From: Paragorgia papillata
Taxonomy: Eukaryota; Cnidaria; Anthozoa; Scleralcyonacea; Coralliidae
Assembly: GCA_035771165.1 (NCBI GenBank)
Contig: JAWNZC010000353.1
Location: 1,820,001-1,884,000 of the forward strand
Length of the DNA: 64,000 nt
Direction of reading: 5' to 3'
Shown: positions 24,641 through 36,580 of the stretch, piece after piece
Numbering within the stretch: position 1 is the first letter of the stretch
Layout of the letters: each line of letters opens with the position of its first letter
Notes under the pieces: model-generated
The model's input: only the letters and a program-made list of their open reading frames with translations
Database searches by the model: none
What the model was told of the DNA's origin: nothing
Program-made: the position numbers and the translations under genes

Positions 24641-26704
24641 ACCCCAGCAAGAATTGAAGATCAGCACATTTCAAGGATTAGCATGAAATAGTAATTTTTT
24701 TTGGTGGTACGTTTTATATATATATATAGGCGGAAGTAATTACTATCCAGCATGGCGTAACGCGTTGCGTAACGGCGTGGCAAATTAACGGATCAGTGTG
24801 TCGAACGGAAGTATTAGGCAACTTAGACTTAGAAGTCACGTGATCTCAATTATTTTAAAATAACTAGTATGGCATTATATTTCTATCAAACGGATAGTGG
24901 AGAATATTTAAGAAAAATTTAAGCAAAATAAGAATTTCATGCATGTTAAAAATCTTCTTCAAAAGCAAATTTTACAGTCAAACCTCAAGAAGTATGTAGA
25001 GAAAAGGTTTGATATTGAGCATGCCAATTTTTAGCAGAAACAAATAACGTTTGGCATGATCAAAACATATTTTATTTTTGGCCGCTATGTTGAATGACAC
25101 ATGAATTTGCCATCCAACATGGCGACCAAAAGCAAAAATACACTTAGATACTCTGAAATGTTATAACTCCCGCTAAAACCTCACATGAAGAACATCAAAC
25201 CGACTCGTTATGACGTTACATGTTTCCTTTAAGTTGAGTGCAAAACTTTTGAAGATGATTTCTAACAAGCATGAAATTTTTGTTTTAGTCAAGTGACCAG
25301 CAATAATATCGACGTTTTTTATAAGACAATGCATGGAAGTTTGGAAAATAAAAATTCAGAAATTTTACTTAAAATACCACCTTATATCCGTTTTGTAGAG
25401 TTATAATTCTATACCTTCGCCTATGGTGCGCATGAAATAGGGTACATAATCTCGGTGATTTCATATAATAATTACGATGTTAGGTCTACATCTGATTGCG
25501 TCTCTCTGGCTAAGTATGTTAGATGAATCTATTATTCTTGTTTATTTGAGACTTTAGAGAAGGAATGGAAAGTTTGCTGTAAGCATTAGAAGAGACATGA
25601 ATACTCGACGATTTAGAATACGTACATGTGAAGCCTGGGGAAATCAAGTACATCTACATGAAGTGTCTGTTTGCAATAACTATGGAAAATAACTACTAAA
25701 ATTTGGAATATTTTATTCTAATAATAAAATTTCGAAAATACAATATATTTAAGAAAGCTGAAGGCATTTTTTATAAATTAAACATAATGATTGACTGATT
25801 GACTTTGTTTTTACAAATAAAAAAGCTTTCCTTCACATTTGGAAATAAGTTTGACGAACTATACCAATAACAGAAATTCGTTATTCTATTAATGGCTCAT
25901 TATGATAGCTGACATCATTGTAGATATTTTAAGCTGATAATCTTTTTGGTAAAAAAATTTAAAAAAATGTCTTATACGTTTTCATTTACGTTAATAATAT
26001 TTTTGTTTAAAATATTTAAAAATTACCTTTAAGTTTTCAATAAAGTCGTTCGATTATAACATTAATAAATTGTTTCCTCCATCTCACAGACTATTCGCTT
26101 GCCACGCCTTAATCAATATAACCGCATAATAGTTCTTTGGGTTACTTTTCGTTCCTTTCGATAGTGGTATAGAAGCTAATTTGAGGTATGCCACCCTCCT
26201 CCGGGCACGGCATTATTGGTTTCTCTGGAATAGTTTATGCTCTGTGTTTGTGGGCTATCGGGACAGAACGTCGCTCGAATGCTGGGCCGTCGTCTGGTCA
26301 GAGAAGTATTCGAGCTGTTACTCCTTTTTACCGATGAAAAAAATGGTGGCAACATGGCTTATCTACCTCAGCGGTGGTCAAAAAAATGGCATCGCCTCAG
26401 CCATCTACGATCCAACATATTCTACAGTTCTTAATTAAAACTTATTGATGAACTGCGAAGGAGCGACGTCTTTACACAAAGACAAAGTGCCTGAATTTGC
26501 CCAGGTTTCTTTTCAACTATACTTTTAATATCAAGAGCGCAAACAATAAGGACAAAAGAATCCGACTTTTAACACAACCATAAATCAACCAAAACATTTT
26601 CAGTCACCGTAAACATTGCCGTATTTGAATTTTCTCTTTCTGTAAATGCAATTTTATATGATATAAATATGGAATACAATTTGATACTATAATTTTTTTT
26701 TATT
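24641..26704. other. Old SRCR-array flank, no gene
   Basis: Pieces of the array unit recur in order: GCGTAACGCGTTGCG at 24,760 (as at 49,500), GATAGCTGACATCATTGTAG at about 25,906 (as at 49,136), GATTATAACATTAATAAA at 26,052, and AAAACATTTTCAGTCACCG at 26,593 (as at 48,324). A 25,300-25,440 segment recurs inverted at 35,360-35,500. Short open frames near 26.2 kb are not recognisable proteins. Confidence 0.6.
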
Positions 26705-26707
26705 TTA

Positions 26708-26747
26708 AAGTGCCTATGAAACGAAAATTTTTATTGGATATTTTTGA
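26708..26747 (+). repeat. Left terminal inverted repeat of the 14.6-kb element
   Basis: AAGTGCCTATGAAACGAAAA followed by TTTTTATTGGATATTTT, complementary to 41,292-41,331. Confidence 0.8.
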
Positions 26748-26933
26748 AGAGGAGATATTCATTATTAAGAATACGTATTAAAATATTGTTCAGCTTAAAA
26801 AATCAAATAGAAAATCGCCTTTTCTAGCGTATTTATGAGACAACTTATCAGAGGCCTGGGACGAGTTGTGGACGTAAATACCTTCACAGATCGTTTGCAG
26901 CTTTCACTGTTGATGGCTTGCAGCGTATTCAAA

Positions 26934-27332
26934 ATGTCAGGAAGTGATTCAAATTACACGGAAAGTGGTTCAAATTTCTCGGACAGTGTAAGTGACAGTG
27001 AAGAAAAATGTTTCTAAAGATTTCCGATATATTAGAAGTTAATCATGGCTTCGTACCGTATGAAAATGAGCCACTTGCAAATGATGAAGAAGCCTCAGTT
27101 GAAGATCCAGTTGTTGACGAAGATGGGTTAAGCCCAGAAGTTTTAGAAGCAAGATTGGAAGGGCAAATTACAGTAGATGACTGGTTAGAATTTCTGACTG
27201 CACTTCCTATACGTAGCTTAAACACCCAAAATCAGCGTACAATAACCTTCATTTTTTCCCTGTACTGTTTTTTGATAGGTGTAAATGTGGCCATTGCAAA
27301 AGCGAGCACCTCGTCGGCGCAAGAGAATATCA
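26934..27332 (+). pseudogene. P2X7-ballast-like gene, first two exons
   Basis: Exon 1 (26,934-27,183) starts at ATG in MSGSDSNYTESGSNFSDSVS, with an acidic Ser-rich leader, then GFVPYENEPLAN and an acidic stretch ending VDDW. A one-base change in the A run near 27,005 shifts the frame. Exon 2 (27,279-27,332) continues CKCGHCKSEHLVGAREY; the Trp codon is split by the intron. W-C-x-C-G-x-C is the signature of the zinc-binding ballast domain at the C-terminus of vertebrate P2X7, which also exists as separate genes in many invertebrates. The following CC-containing exon is not found, because a palindromic element begins 150 bp later. No transmembrane part is present. Confidence 0.55.
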
Positions 27333-28319
27333 GTAGTATACAGAGTGGGGGTTCTGGCGCGGGTGGTGCGGATGGTGCAAAGAGCACCACCCATGACATC
27401 GCTATTTTAGACTTAAATTAATTTATGCGTTCATTAGCAGCGTAATCTGCAGCGTAATTGACTGTCACTCAACCATGACATACTCTATCAATTATGTACA
27501 AAGACATACATGTCCCGGGGGGACTTTTATTTCAAGAGTACAAAGAGACGCCGCCGCATTAATTATTCAACTTATTATTTATGCATACGTCATTTATTTC
27601 TCAGGCTCTTTTGGGATCTCCTAATCCTAACCCCTTTATCTTAAACCTGGTTTGGAGGAATATACAGAGTTTGGAACAGCCTAAAGTGTCTGAATTGCCA
27701 GACATAACGTATAGACATGGATTAATAGCATATCATGAGTATTTTATTTCTAGGACCTAAATGTTCAAACAGAGTAACTCAACCTAGAATCATTGCTAAC
27801 TCAACCCTCGTTTATAAGCGAGGAAATCGTAGGAAGATAGAATGAAGAATCACTTTGAGAAATCGTGAAAAGAACGATTTTAAGTGTCGAAATATGAACT
27901 AAAGGCGAAGCGATTTATTACTTTGAAAGCGTTGCCACGCTTTCTGTTACTAAGTATGATATTCGCATGTTTATCTTCAGTGCACGTGCAGGAGATAACA
28001 GAAAAACTCATTAGGGGTCATTAAGAGGATTAAGCGCTTGGGAAGTCTAGCCGCAAAAGTCATTAGCAGTGTTACCATAGCGAAACCGCGTCGCCTCATA
28101 ACACAGAATTCAAGGCATTCAGTTTAAAATATCTATTTAGGCATTTGGTTTAAAGTTAGGCATTTGGTTTAAAGTTACACATATCAAAACAAATTACGGT
28201 TACATATAAATAGTTTACACCGAGCATCTAGTAACGTCTGCTTCTTAGATTTATTTTTTATTTTATTTTCTTTTTTATTTTAATAGTAGCATGATAGCCT
28301 TTCTTGTCTTCTGATGATA

Positions 28320-28510
28320 ATTGTCCCAGCTCCGAGCTCCCAGCTCCGAGCTCCCAGCTCCGAGCTCCCAGGGTCCGAGCTCCGAGCCCCTGGATCCTAG
28401 CTCCTAGCTATTCCGAGCCCTTGGCTCCTACCCTTCACTCCCGGCTCCGAGCATCCGGCTCCTGGTTCCAAGCACTTGGCTCCCAGTTCCGAGCTCCCGG
28501 TGCACATGGG
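28320..28510. repeat. CCAGCTCCGAGCT minisatellite, left arm of palindrome A
   Basis: Irregular repeats of CCCAGCTCCGAGCTC; the complementary block lies at about 29,690-30,000 (AGCTCGGAGCTGGAAG). Confidence 0.8.
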
Positions 28511-28850
28511 TGTTTGGGGGTTACCCCAGGGGTGTTTGGTGTTACACTAAAGGTATTTGGGGGTTACCCTGGGGGTATTTGGGGTACCCCTGGGGTGTCT
28601 GGGGGTTATCCGGGGGTGATTGGCGGTACCAAGGGGTGTTTGATATTACCCCAGGGGTATTTGGTGTTACCCCTGGGAATTTGGGGTTACCCCAGGGATG
28701 TTTGGGCTTAACCCATGGGTGTTTGGCGGTTACCCCTGAGGTATTTGGGTTTACCCCTGAGGTATTTGGGTTTACCCCTGGGGTGTTTGGGGTTACCCCA
28801 GCGATGTTTAGGGGTTACCCCTGGAGTATTTGGGGTACCACTGTCTCCTC
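28505..28850. repeat. TTACCCCAGGGGTGTTTGGGG minisatellite
   Basis: About 20-bp units such as TTACCCCAGGGGTGTTTGGG, each with the small palindrome CCCCAGGGG. The reverse-complement array is at about 29,350-29,690. Confidence 0.85.
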
Positions 28851-29151
28851 CTCCTCCTCTTTCTCCTCCTGGTTCTCCCTTCTCCTCCTCTTTCTCCTCC
28901 TCCTCCTCCTCCTCCTCTTTCTCCTCCTCCTCGTCTCTCTCCTCCTCCTCCTTCTCCTCTTTCTCCTCCTCCTCCTCCTCTTTCTCCATTTTCTCCTCCT
29001 CCTCCTCCTCTTCTTTCTCCTCCTCCTCCTCCTTCTCCTCTTCTTTCTCCTACTCCAACTCCTCTTTTTCCTCTTTCTCCCCCTCCTCCTCCTCCTGTTT
29101 CTCCTCCTCCTCCTCTTTCTCCTCCTCCTCTTTCTCCTCCTCCTCCTCCTC
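28845..29151. repeat. Homopyrimidine (TCC/TTC)n tract
   Basis: About 300 bp of C and T only apart from a few bases, next to the axis of palindrome A. The right arm has a much shorter GGAGGA tract (29,295-29,347), the largest length difference between the arms. Confidence 0.9.
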
Positions 29152-31982
29152 TTAAAATATGTGTTTTGGTAGCGTTTTCCTCATTTAGACAGTGACTGTC
29201 CAAATTCCCCAAACACCCCTGGTGTCAGGTGTATTTGAGGGATTTGACAGTGAGTGTCTAAATGAGGAAAACGCTACCAAAACACATATTTTAAGTGGAG
29301 GAGAAGGAGGAGGAGGAGGAGAAAGAGAAGGAGGAGGAGGAGGAGACAGTGGTACCCGAAATACCCCAGGGGTAACCCCCAAACACCCATGGGGTAACCC
29401 CAAATACCCCAGGGGTAACCCCTAAACACCGCAGGGGTAACCCCAAACACCTCTGGGGTAACGCCAAATACCCAGGGGTAACCCCAAACATCCCTGGGAT
29501 AACCCCAAATTCCCCAGGGGTAACCCGCAAACACCCCTGGGGTAATACCAAACACCCCTTGGTACCGCCAATCACCCCGGGTAACCCCCAAACACCCCTG
29601 AGGTACCCCAAATACCCCAGGGCAACCCCCAAACACCCCTAGGATAACACCAAACACCCCTGGGGTAACCCCCAAACACCCCTGTGTACCGGGGGGAGGG
29701 GCTCGGAATTGGGAGCCAAGTGCTCGGAACCAGGAGCCGATTGCTCGGAGCCGGGAGTGAAGGGTAGGAGCCAAGGGCTCGGAATAGCTACAAGCTAGGA
29801 TCCAGGGGCTCGGTGCTCGGACGCTGGAGCTCGAATCTGGGAGCTCGGAGCTGGAAGCTTGGAGCTGGAAGCTCGGAGCTTGGAGCTGGGAGCCGGGGTC
29901 TCCGAGCTAGGAGCCAAGTGCCAGGAGCTATGAGCCAAGGGCACGGAGCTAGTACTCGGGGGCTCGGAGCCAGGAGCCGAGGGCTCGGAGCTAGGACAAT
30001 TATCATCAGAAGACAAGACAGGCTATCATGCTACTTTTAAAATAAAAAAACACCTAAATATAATCTAAGAAGCAGACCTTACTAGATGCTCGGTGCAAAC
30101 TATTTACATGTAACCGTAATTTGTTTTGATATGTGTAAGTTTAAACCAAATGCCTAAATAAATATTTTAAACTGAATGCTTTGAATTCTATCTTATGAGG
30201 CGACGCGGTTTCGCTATGGTAACACTGCTAATGACTTTCGCGGCTAGACTTCCCAAGCGCTTAATCCTCTTAATGAACCATAATGAGTTTTTCTGTTGTC
30301 TCCTGCTCGTGCACTGAGGATAAATATGCGAATATCATACTTAGCAACAGAAAGCGTGGCAACGCTTTCAAAGTAATAAATCGCTTTGCCTTTAGTTCAT
30401 ATTTCGACACTTAAAATCGTTCTTTTCACGATTTCTCAAAGTGATTCTTCATTCTATCTTCCTACGATTTCCTCGCTTATAAACGAGGGTTTAGTTAGCA
30501 ATGATTGTAGGATGACTTACTCTGTTTGAACATTTAGGTCGTAAAAATATAACATTCATGATATGCTATTAATCCAAGTCTATACGTTATCTCTGCCAAT
30601 TCATTGGATAAAATTAAGCTAGGGTTGGGGGGGGGGGGAGTTAGTCTTAGGAGATCCCAAAGGAGCCTGAGAAATAATGACGTATACATACAAAATAAGT
30701 TGAATAATTAATGAGGCGGCGTCTCCTTGTACTCTTGAAATAAAAGTCCCCCCGGGACATGTATGTCATTGTACATAATAGGCAATTCCCATTATAGCAA
30801 AGCATCATGGGAAATGTGGTAGGCTTCACTTGCAGGCGAAATGGCCGCCGCGAAGCGAGCATTTTGCTTGTGAGAAGAATGGATTCTTTTAAGCACATTT
30901 TTTGTAGTGCAGGAGAATTTCGAAAAGGGCAATGTATTTGTGGGACTATAAAGAACGTTGTGTGCCAAAGACAGCGAAATCAGAGCAGAAATGGACGAGA
31001 AAATTGCTATAGAGCTATTGAAGGAGTGAAGAATATGCGAGTAAATACGTTCCAGAAGGGAGGTTTCTCTCGACGTTTTCAGGTGAGTAAGCTTAGTGAA
31101 CATAGGACAGCTCATCATTTTGCCTCACAGACATGTGTGTGTTGTTGTTCTATCGCGATCTCGTATTTTCTGAATTACCAAGTGTTCTGTAATGATTTTT
31201 TCGTTTGTTGAAATTGACAACTTTTGGCGATGATGTCTGTCATTCGTTCGATTAAGCATGTCCTCAGAATACAATGTTTTTAAAGAGTCTTTAAACTTTT
31301 TGGCGCGGAAACAACCCGGTTTTATCGGCACTGGCACTTGGCAACAAGCTTTGTAAAACACAGGGGTGGTGCCAGAGGCAGGCAGGGGTGCTACACCCCC
31401 TGTTGGGGAACCATAGCCCCCACCCCCAGGCCCCATCGGGGAAAACTTACCAAGTTGTCAGGGAATCTGGAAGGAAAATTGTATTTTTGTCAATGGGCAA
31501 AGAACTTTTTAACTGATTAAGCCAAACAAGTAGTTAATGCTTTTGTGAAATAAAACTCCAAATCCCCCTACTAGCCCCCCTGTTAGGGACCTTAGCCCCT
31601 GTGTCGGGGAATTCTTGGCACCACCCCTGGTAAAACAGTGACTTGGAAATTATAATTTAAGGCTATAGATAGTCTATAAACTCTGTACAACATTCTTTAA
31701 TCAGATTTTTCTCAGTGTTCTCTCCATAGATAATATAGACTGTAGACAAATTTTAGTAGTAGTTTTATAAATCTTGATAATTAATATTAAAATTTTTAGG
31801 TAGGTACTGTATATAAATCTGTAAATAGTGAATTGTAAAATATATAATTATATAACTCATATATAACTGTAAATAGGAAATAGGTTTTAGTATTAATTTA
31901 TAAAATGGATAATGAACCATGTACTTCAATGGAATCAGACAAATAATTGACAACTTTAGGAGCCAAAGGAACTACATCTTCA

Positions 31983-32115
31983 GAAAGGAAGAGAAAAGGA
32001 GGTGGGACATCTTACTGTATTCCTACATGTACATGATAGCAACACAATAAACGAAATCCAGAACTTTCATTTTACCAATTTCCAATTGACAGAAAAAATT
32101 TCCAACTGAGAAAGA
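31983..32115 (+). pseudogene. THAP-type zinc finger remnant at the axis of palindrome B
   Basis: Reading across frames gives SSERKRKGGGTSYCIPTC, then NKRNPELSFYQFPIDRKNFQ. The C-x3-C start and the SFYQFPIDRK block are typical of the N-terminal half of a THAP DNA-binding domain. Stops (TGA/TAG after PTCT) and a shift break it. Confidence 0.4.
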
Positions 32116-32918
32116 TCATTGTGGTTGCTCCATTGAAGTACATGGTTCATTATCCATTTTATAAATTAATACTAAAACCTATTTCCTATTTACAGATATA
32201 TATATATATGAGTTATTGATATGCTTTTATGTAATTATATATTTTATAATTTACTATTTACAGATTTACACTGTATATACAGTATCTACTATATTATCTA
32301 CGGAGAGAACACTGAGTAAAATTTGATTAAAGGATGTTGTACAGAGTTTATAGACTATCTACTGCCTTAAATTATAATTTCCAAGTCACTGTTTTACCAG
32401 GGGTGGTGCCAAGAATTTCCCCGACACAGTGGCTAGTAGGGGGATCTGGTGGGATGTTCTCCAGAAAATTTTCAAAAATTTGAATGTCTAGAATAGTTTC
32501 TCAGGGTGAAATTATCTGTGTTTCTACACAAGTTTTATTTCAATTCACTATTAAAGTTTTACCTTAGCTGACGGGTAAGCGCCCTCACCAGCACCTCCAC
32601 AGTACACTGGGAAACTGATTTCCCAGTGTACCAAGGAGGCACTGGGAACGAGGATGGCACCCTCCCCCACAATGTTTAAATGTTTGTTAAAGGTAGGCGC
32701 TTACATCTTACATGAGCAGTGGGTGCTTACATGAGCAAAATGTGCCTTACATATGTGAAAAAACGATTTTACATGTTTTAAGTCAACACAACACTCTGAA
32801 ATATATATGAAAACAAACAAAACCATTTTAATACTCTTAATTATTAATATATTGAAACAAACAAAACTATATTACATAATATGAATTTAAAAATATGTGT
32901 TTATATGGTATAAAAGTC

Positions 32919-33056
32919 TATAATAGATCATGTTCGTCAAAGCCTGAATCTGAGTCCAAGTCAAACAATATGTCCCCAAGTTCTCCAGGTAGGTCACCTT
33001 TGTCTAATGCAGGAAAGTTGTCTGAAATGAGATCATCTTCAGTCCCTTTGTGAAGA
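32919..33056 (-). CDS. Short acidic coding remnant in the right arm of palindrome B
   Basis: Open 45-codon stretch on the minus strand: HLHKGTEDDLISDNFPALDK followed by GDLPGELGDILFDLDSDSGF and a stop. Very acidic, codon-like, no known domain; probably the last exon of a gene once carried by this element. Absent from the left arm. Confidence 0.3.
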
Positions 33057-34140
33057 TGTGGTCAGTTGTACTGAGAGAATGTTTAAAAATAGCCTGGAAA
33101 GTTACTTTTTCCTTAAACAGGGTGGGTGGGTGCTTGCTTCAAATGGGCACTTACCTGGTCAACTATGGTAATTACTTGTCTGGCTTAATCAGTTAAAAAG
33201 TTCTTGACAAAAATACAATTTTCCTTCCAGATTCCCTGACAACTTGGTAAGTTTTCCCCGATGGGGCCTGGGGGGGGGGGGGGGGGGGGCTATGGTTCCC
33301 CAACAGGGGGTGTAGCACCCCTGCCTGCCTCTGGCACCACCCCTGTGTTTTACAAAGCTTGTTGCCTACACAACACAGCAACAAAACTCGGCAAATCTTC
33401 AACGTTTTAAACGAATTTATAGTTATGAATATATATTTACAGCCTACAATAGTTCTAGAACCTACTGGTTTATTTGACAGGATATGAACCGACCAAAACA
33501 AAGGAAACAGAATAGAAATCAAAAACAACAGTAGAAACCCAGGCAGAAATGCTTTCTTCTTGGTGTTCAGTACAAAGTGCCAGTGCCAGTGCCGATAAAA
33601 CCGGGTTGTTTCCGCGCCAAAAAGTTTAAAGACTCTTTAAAAACATTGTATTCTGAGGACATGCTTAATCGAACGAATGACAGACATAATCGCCAAAAGT
33701 TGTCAATTTCAACAAACGAAAAAATCATTACAGAACACTTGGTAATTCAGAAAATACGAGATCGCGATAGAACAACAACACACACATGTCTGTGAGGCAA
33801 AATGATGAGCTGTCCTATGTTCACTAAGCTTACTCACCTGAAAACGTCGAGAGAAACCTCCCTTCTGGAACGTATTTACTCGCATATTCTTCACTCCTTC
33901 AATAGCTCTATAGCAATTTTCTCGTCCATTTCTGCTCTGATTTCGCTGTCTTTGGCCCACAACGTTCTTTATAGTCCCACAAATACATTGCCCTTTTCGA
34001 AATTCTCCTGCGCTACAAAAAATGTGCTTAAAAGAATCCATTCTTCTCACAAGCAAAATGCTCGCTTCGCGGCGGCCATTTCGCCTGCAAGTGAAGCCTA
34101 CCACATTTCCCATGATGCTTTGGTATAATGGGAATTGCCT

Positions 34141-35500
34141 ATTGATAGAGTATGTCATGGTTGAGTGACAGTCAATTACGCTGCAGATTACGCTGCTAAT
34201 GAACGCAAAAATTAATTTAAGACTAAAATAGCGATGTCATGGGTGGTGCTCTTTGCACCACCCGCACCAACCTCGTACCCAGGGTCTTTTCTCCGCTCCC
34301 CGCCCACCACGCTACGAAAAGACCACCACCTCTTTCACTCCATCCAACCATCTTTTCCTTGGTCTCCGACCTCCTCCTTCTCCTTCTTCTTCTTCCGGGC
34401 TGGTTGCGGCTGGTCACGTGCCGCCTAAACGAATTTTATATCAAGGGAGGGGTGGTAAGCTTTAGTAAGCTGCACAATTAATGCTACAACACAAGTCCAG
34501 TTTTAATACTCGTATTCTAAAATCTGATATAAGATTTAGCCATTTAGGCCAAATAAAAAGAATGAAAAGCGCAATTCAAGAAACTGTATTTACCTGAGTT
34601 TCTGTTGATGACAAATGCGAGTGAAAGGACGGCAATCGGCTTGATGTTGTATAGTTGCAATATTTGCCGAATCGCTTTCTTTTAGTACTTTTCGCTGGGG
34701 TTATCGGAGCAGAGATTGAAATGTCAATGCATCTTAGTGCGAAAGAAAGCGGTTTGGCTCTTTCACATGGCCTGCAGATTAAACGAGGATTAAATGAGGA
34801 AGAGCATCGTCGCGATGAAGTCTTTGGCGGTAAAACATTTCGGCCGAATAACGCAGTTCAAAATTTGCCTTGCTGTTCAAATTTTTAAGGTACTTCACAT
34901 CACCAACACTGCGACAATTTCAAAGTCTAGTCGACACGAGTATTCGACGGTGCATTTAATAGACGATGCTATATCTTCTTCGGGCCGTCGGGGATTCTTT
35001 AACGTTTGAATTCGATATGATCTTTGACAACGTACACCACAGAAGAAAGCACGAGATATGTTTTGTTATAAACACTGAGTACGTTTGTTTTTTGTTGGTT
35101 TCATTGTATAAACAAAGGTGAAAACTTGTAATTGTGCCTGCCACTCCTCCATGAGTATTTTTGAAATCGTTAATTAAAACCCCCCCAATTTTTAGGGGCA
35201 CGTGACCAGCCACAACCAGGGTCTTTTCGCAGCGCGGGGGGGGGGCGGGGGAGCGGAGATAAGACCCTGGGTACGAGATTGCACCCGCACCACCCGCGCC
35301 AGAACCCCACTCTGTATACTACTGATATTCTCTTGCACCGACGAGGCGCTCGCTTTTGGTATAGGTTTAGGTATAGAATTATAACTCTACAAAACGGATA
35401 TAGGGTGGTATTTTAAGTAAAATTTCAGAATTTTTATTTTCAAAACTTCGATTGTCTATATAAAAAACGTCGATATTATTGCTGGTCGCGTGACATAATT
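34141..35500 (-). repeat. Rearranged inverted copy of the sequence left of palindrome A
   Basis: 34,145-34,265 and 35,286-35,345 are the reverse complement of 27,290-27,480, including the end of the P2X7-ballast-like exon 2 (GCACCGACGAGGCGCTCGC...). 35,350-35,500 is the reverse complement of 25,300-25,440. The 1.9 kb between those two parts on the left is missing here. A MITE splits the copy at 34,270. Confidence 0.7.
34271..35277. mobile_element. MITE with CTCGTACCCAGGGTC ends, itself split by another MITE
   Basis: CCTCGTACCCAGGGTCTTTT at the left and AAGACCCTGGGTACGAG at the right form the outer TIR; CTCCGCTCC / GGAGCGGAG extends it. The flanks TGCACCACCCGCACC and TGCACCCGCACC look like an imperfect duplication of about 15 bp. 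Inside, GGTTGCGGCTGGTCACGTGC and GGCACGTGACCAGCCACAAC mark a second element inserted at about 34,399-35,215. Open frames within are not recognisable. Confidence 0.65.
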
Positions 35501-35639
35501 GATATTATTATATAGGACGTCAGTGTTTTACTAGGAAATAACTCACTCGTAAAAATGATACGAAACTACATCCGGGACCGCACTCTGTATACTACTAATA
35601 TCGCTGTTGCATAGAAGTGGTCTCGGCTACAGGTATACT

Positions 35640-36140
35640 TCTCTTCGATGGAAGTATCGAACATGTCAGCTGTATAACGGAGCATGAAGGTTACGGAGAG
35701 ATGACAAAACCAGGCCGTGCTGGACAAGAACGTTGGTAATATCGAACGCTGTCCTGTCACTGCTTATTTGGCTTATAAAGAACGACGACCAGCTGAAATG
35801 ATTAACGATGACTCTCCGTTTTATCTTGCCGTAAAGATCCAAACACCGAGGGAAGTGAAATGTTGATTTAAAGCTTCCCCGCTGTGAGTGAATTCACTGA
35901 GATCGATGGTGAAAAAACATGATTGCGAGCTCCCAACTTCAAACAGACAGGAAACTTGTAAACCACAGCACCAGAAAGCACCTTGTCCAGAAGCTTGTGG
36001 ATAATAATATTCCTCCAAACGAAATTGTACAAATAACTGGGCACAAAAAACGTAAATTCGATAAACAACTATTCAGCCATTTTCCGACAAGAAACAACAA
36101 TAAATCTCGGCTATTTTATCTGGCGCCACTGGAGTAAAAA
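35640..36140 (+). pseudogene. Crypton-like tyrosine recombinase remnant
   Basis: Read across two frames: GEMTKPGRAG, then RCPVTAYLAYKERRPAEMIN, DDSPFYLAVKIQTP, then DRKLVNHSTRKHLVQKLVDN and NIPPNEIVQITGHKK. The NHSTRK...ITGHK block is the C-terminal catalytic region of tyrosine recombinases of the Crypton/DUF3504 kind, with the conserved Arg and the GHK motif. The nucleophilic Tyr region is not clear (after GHK the sequence is KRKFDKQLFSHF) and the frame is shifted near 35,900. Probably dead. Confidence 0.55.
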
Positions 36141-36580
36141 AATTATCTAGCAACTCCTACTCAGATATTCACAATTGACGAAGTTACAGCTACAGAAAGA
36201 TCAGTACAGCCTGTCACAGATGCAGGTAATTTGCCGTTTTTTCATAACTGTCAAATAGGAATTAAATAATAAATGTTTTCCCGGCAGATCAAAACGGTTG
36301 GCAACTATAGGAGTTTAATACAAAGACGACGTGTTGTGTTCAGTGACAGTGACGAAAGCCAGTATGCCCCAGTAGGTTTTTACAGATGTTTTCGTTTTCA
36401 TGTATTAGACGTTAAATTCACATTCTATATTTTAATTTGCATGAAGATTGAATGTGCTTTTAAAGCCTTGAAAAGTTTTACCTGCATGTTGCCGTTGTGT
36501 TACTCAATTTTATTAAGAAACACTTTGTCTATGAAGTCTTTAGTTGTGTTTATTGTGTCTATATAATAAAAACGAAAATT

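Larger units (their letters stand above)
27485..30785. repeat. Palindrome A, 3.3 kb, axis near 29,223
   Basis: The two arms are reverse complements over most of their length: TGTACAAAGACATACATGTC at the left end with GACATGTATGTCATTGTACA at the right, then matching blocks 27,760-28,300 with 30,050-30,560, and the repeats around the axis. The arms differ by substitutions and by repeat length, so it is not a trivial folded-read copy. Little or no coding sequence in either arm. Confidence 0.85.
30786..34141. repeat. Palindrome B, 3.35 kb, axis near 32,031
   Basis: Left end AGGCAATTCCCATTAT pairs with ATAATGGGAATTGCCT at the right end. Matching blocks are 30,786-31,340 with 33,590-34,141, 31,360-31,530 with 33,180-33,360, and 31,560-31,933 with 32,130-32,450. 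The right arm has about 700 bp (32,450-33,180) that the left lacks. A THAP-like remnant occupies the 195-bp spacer. It directly abuts palindrome A. Confidence 0.85.

Noticed and set aside
28510..29212. Several open frames over 100 codons, including Leu-rich, Gly-rich and Pro-rich ones on both strands
   Set aside because: All arise from the TTACCCCAGGGG minisatellite and the TCC/TTC tract; no domain and no stable composition.
27485..34141. Palindromes as missed-adapter or folded-read assembly artefacts
   Set aside because: Arms differ by substitutions, by several hundred bases of presence/absence and by tract lengths, which a folded read would not produce; native long reads would still be a useful confirmation.
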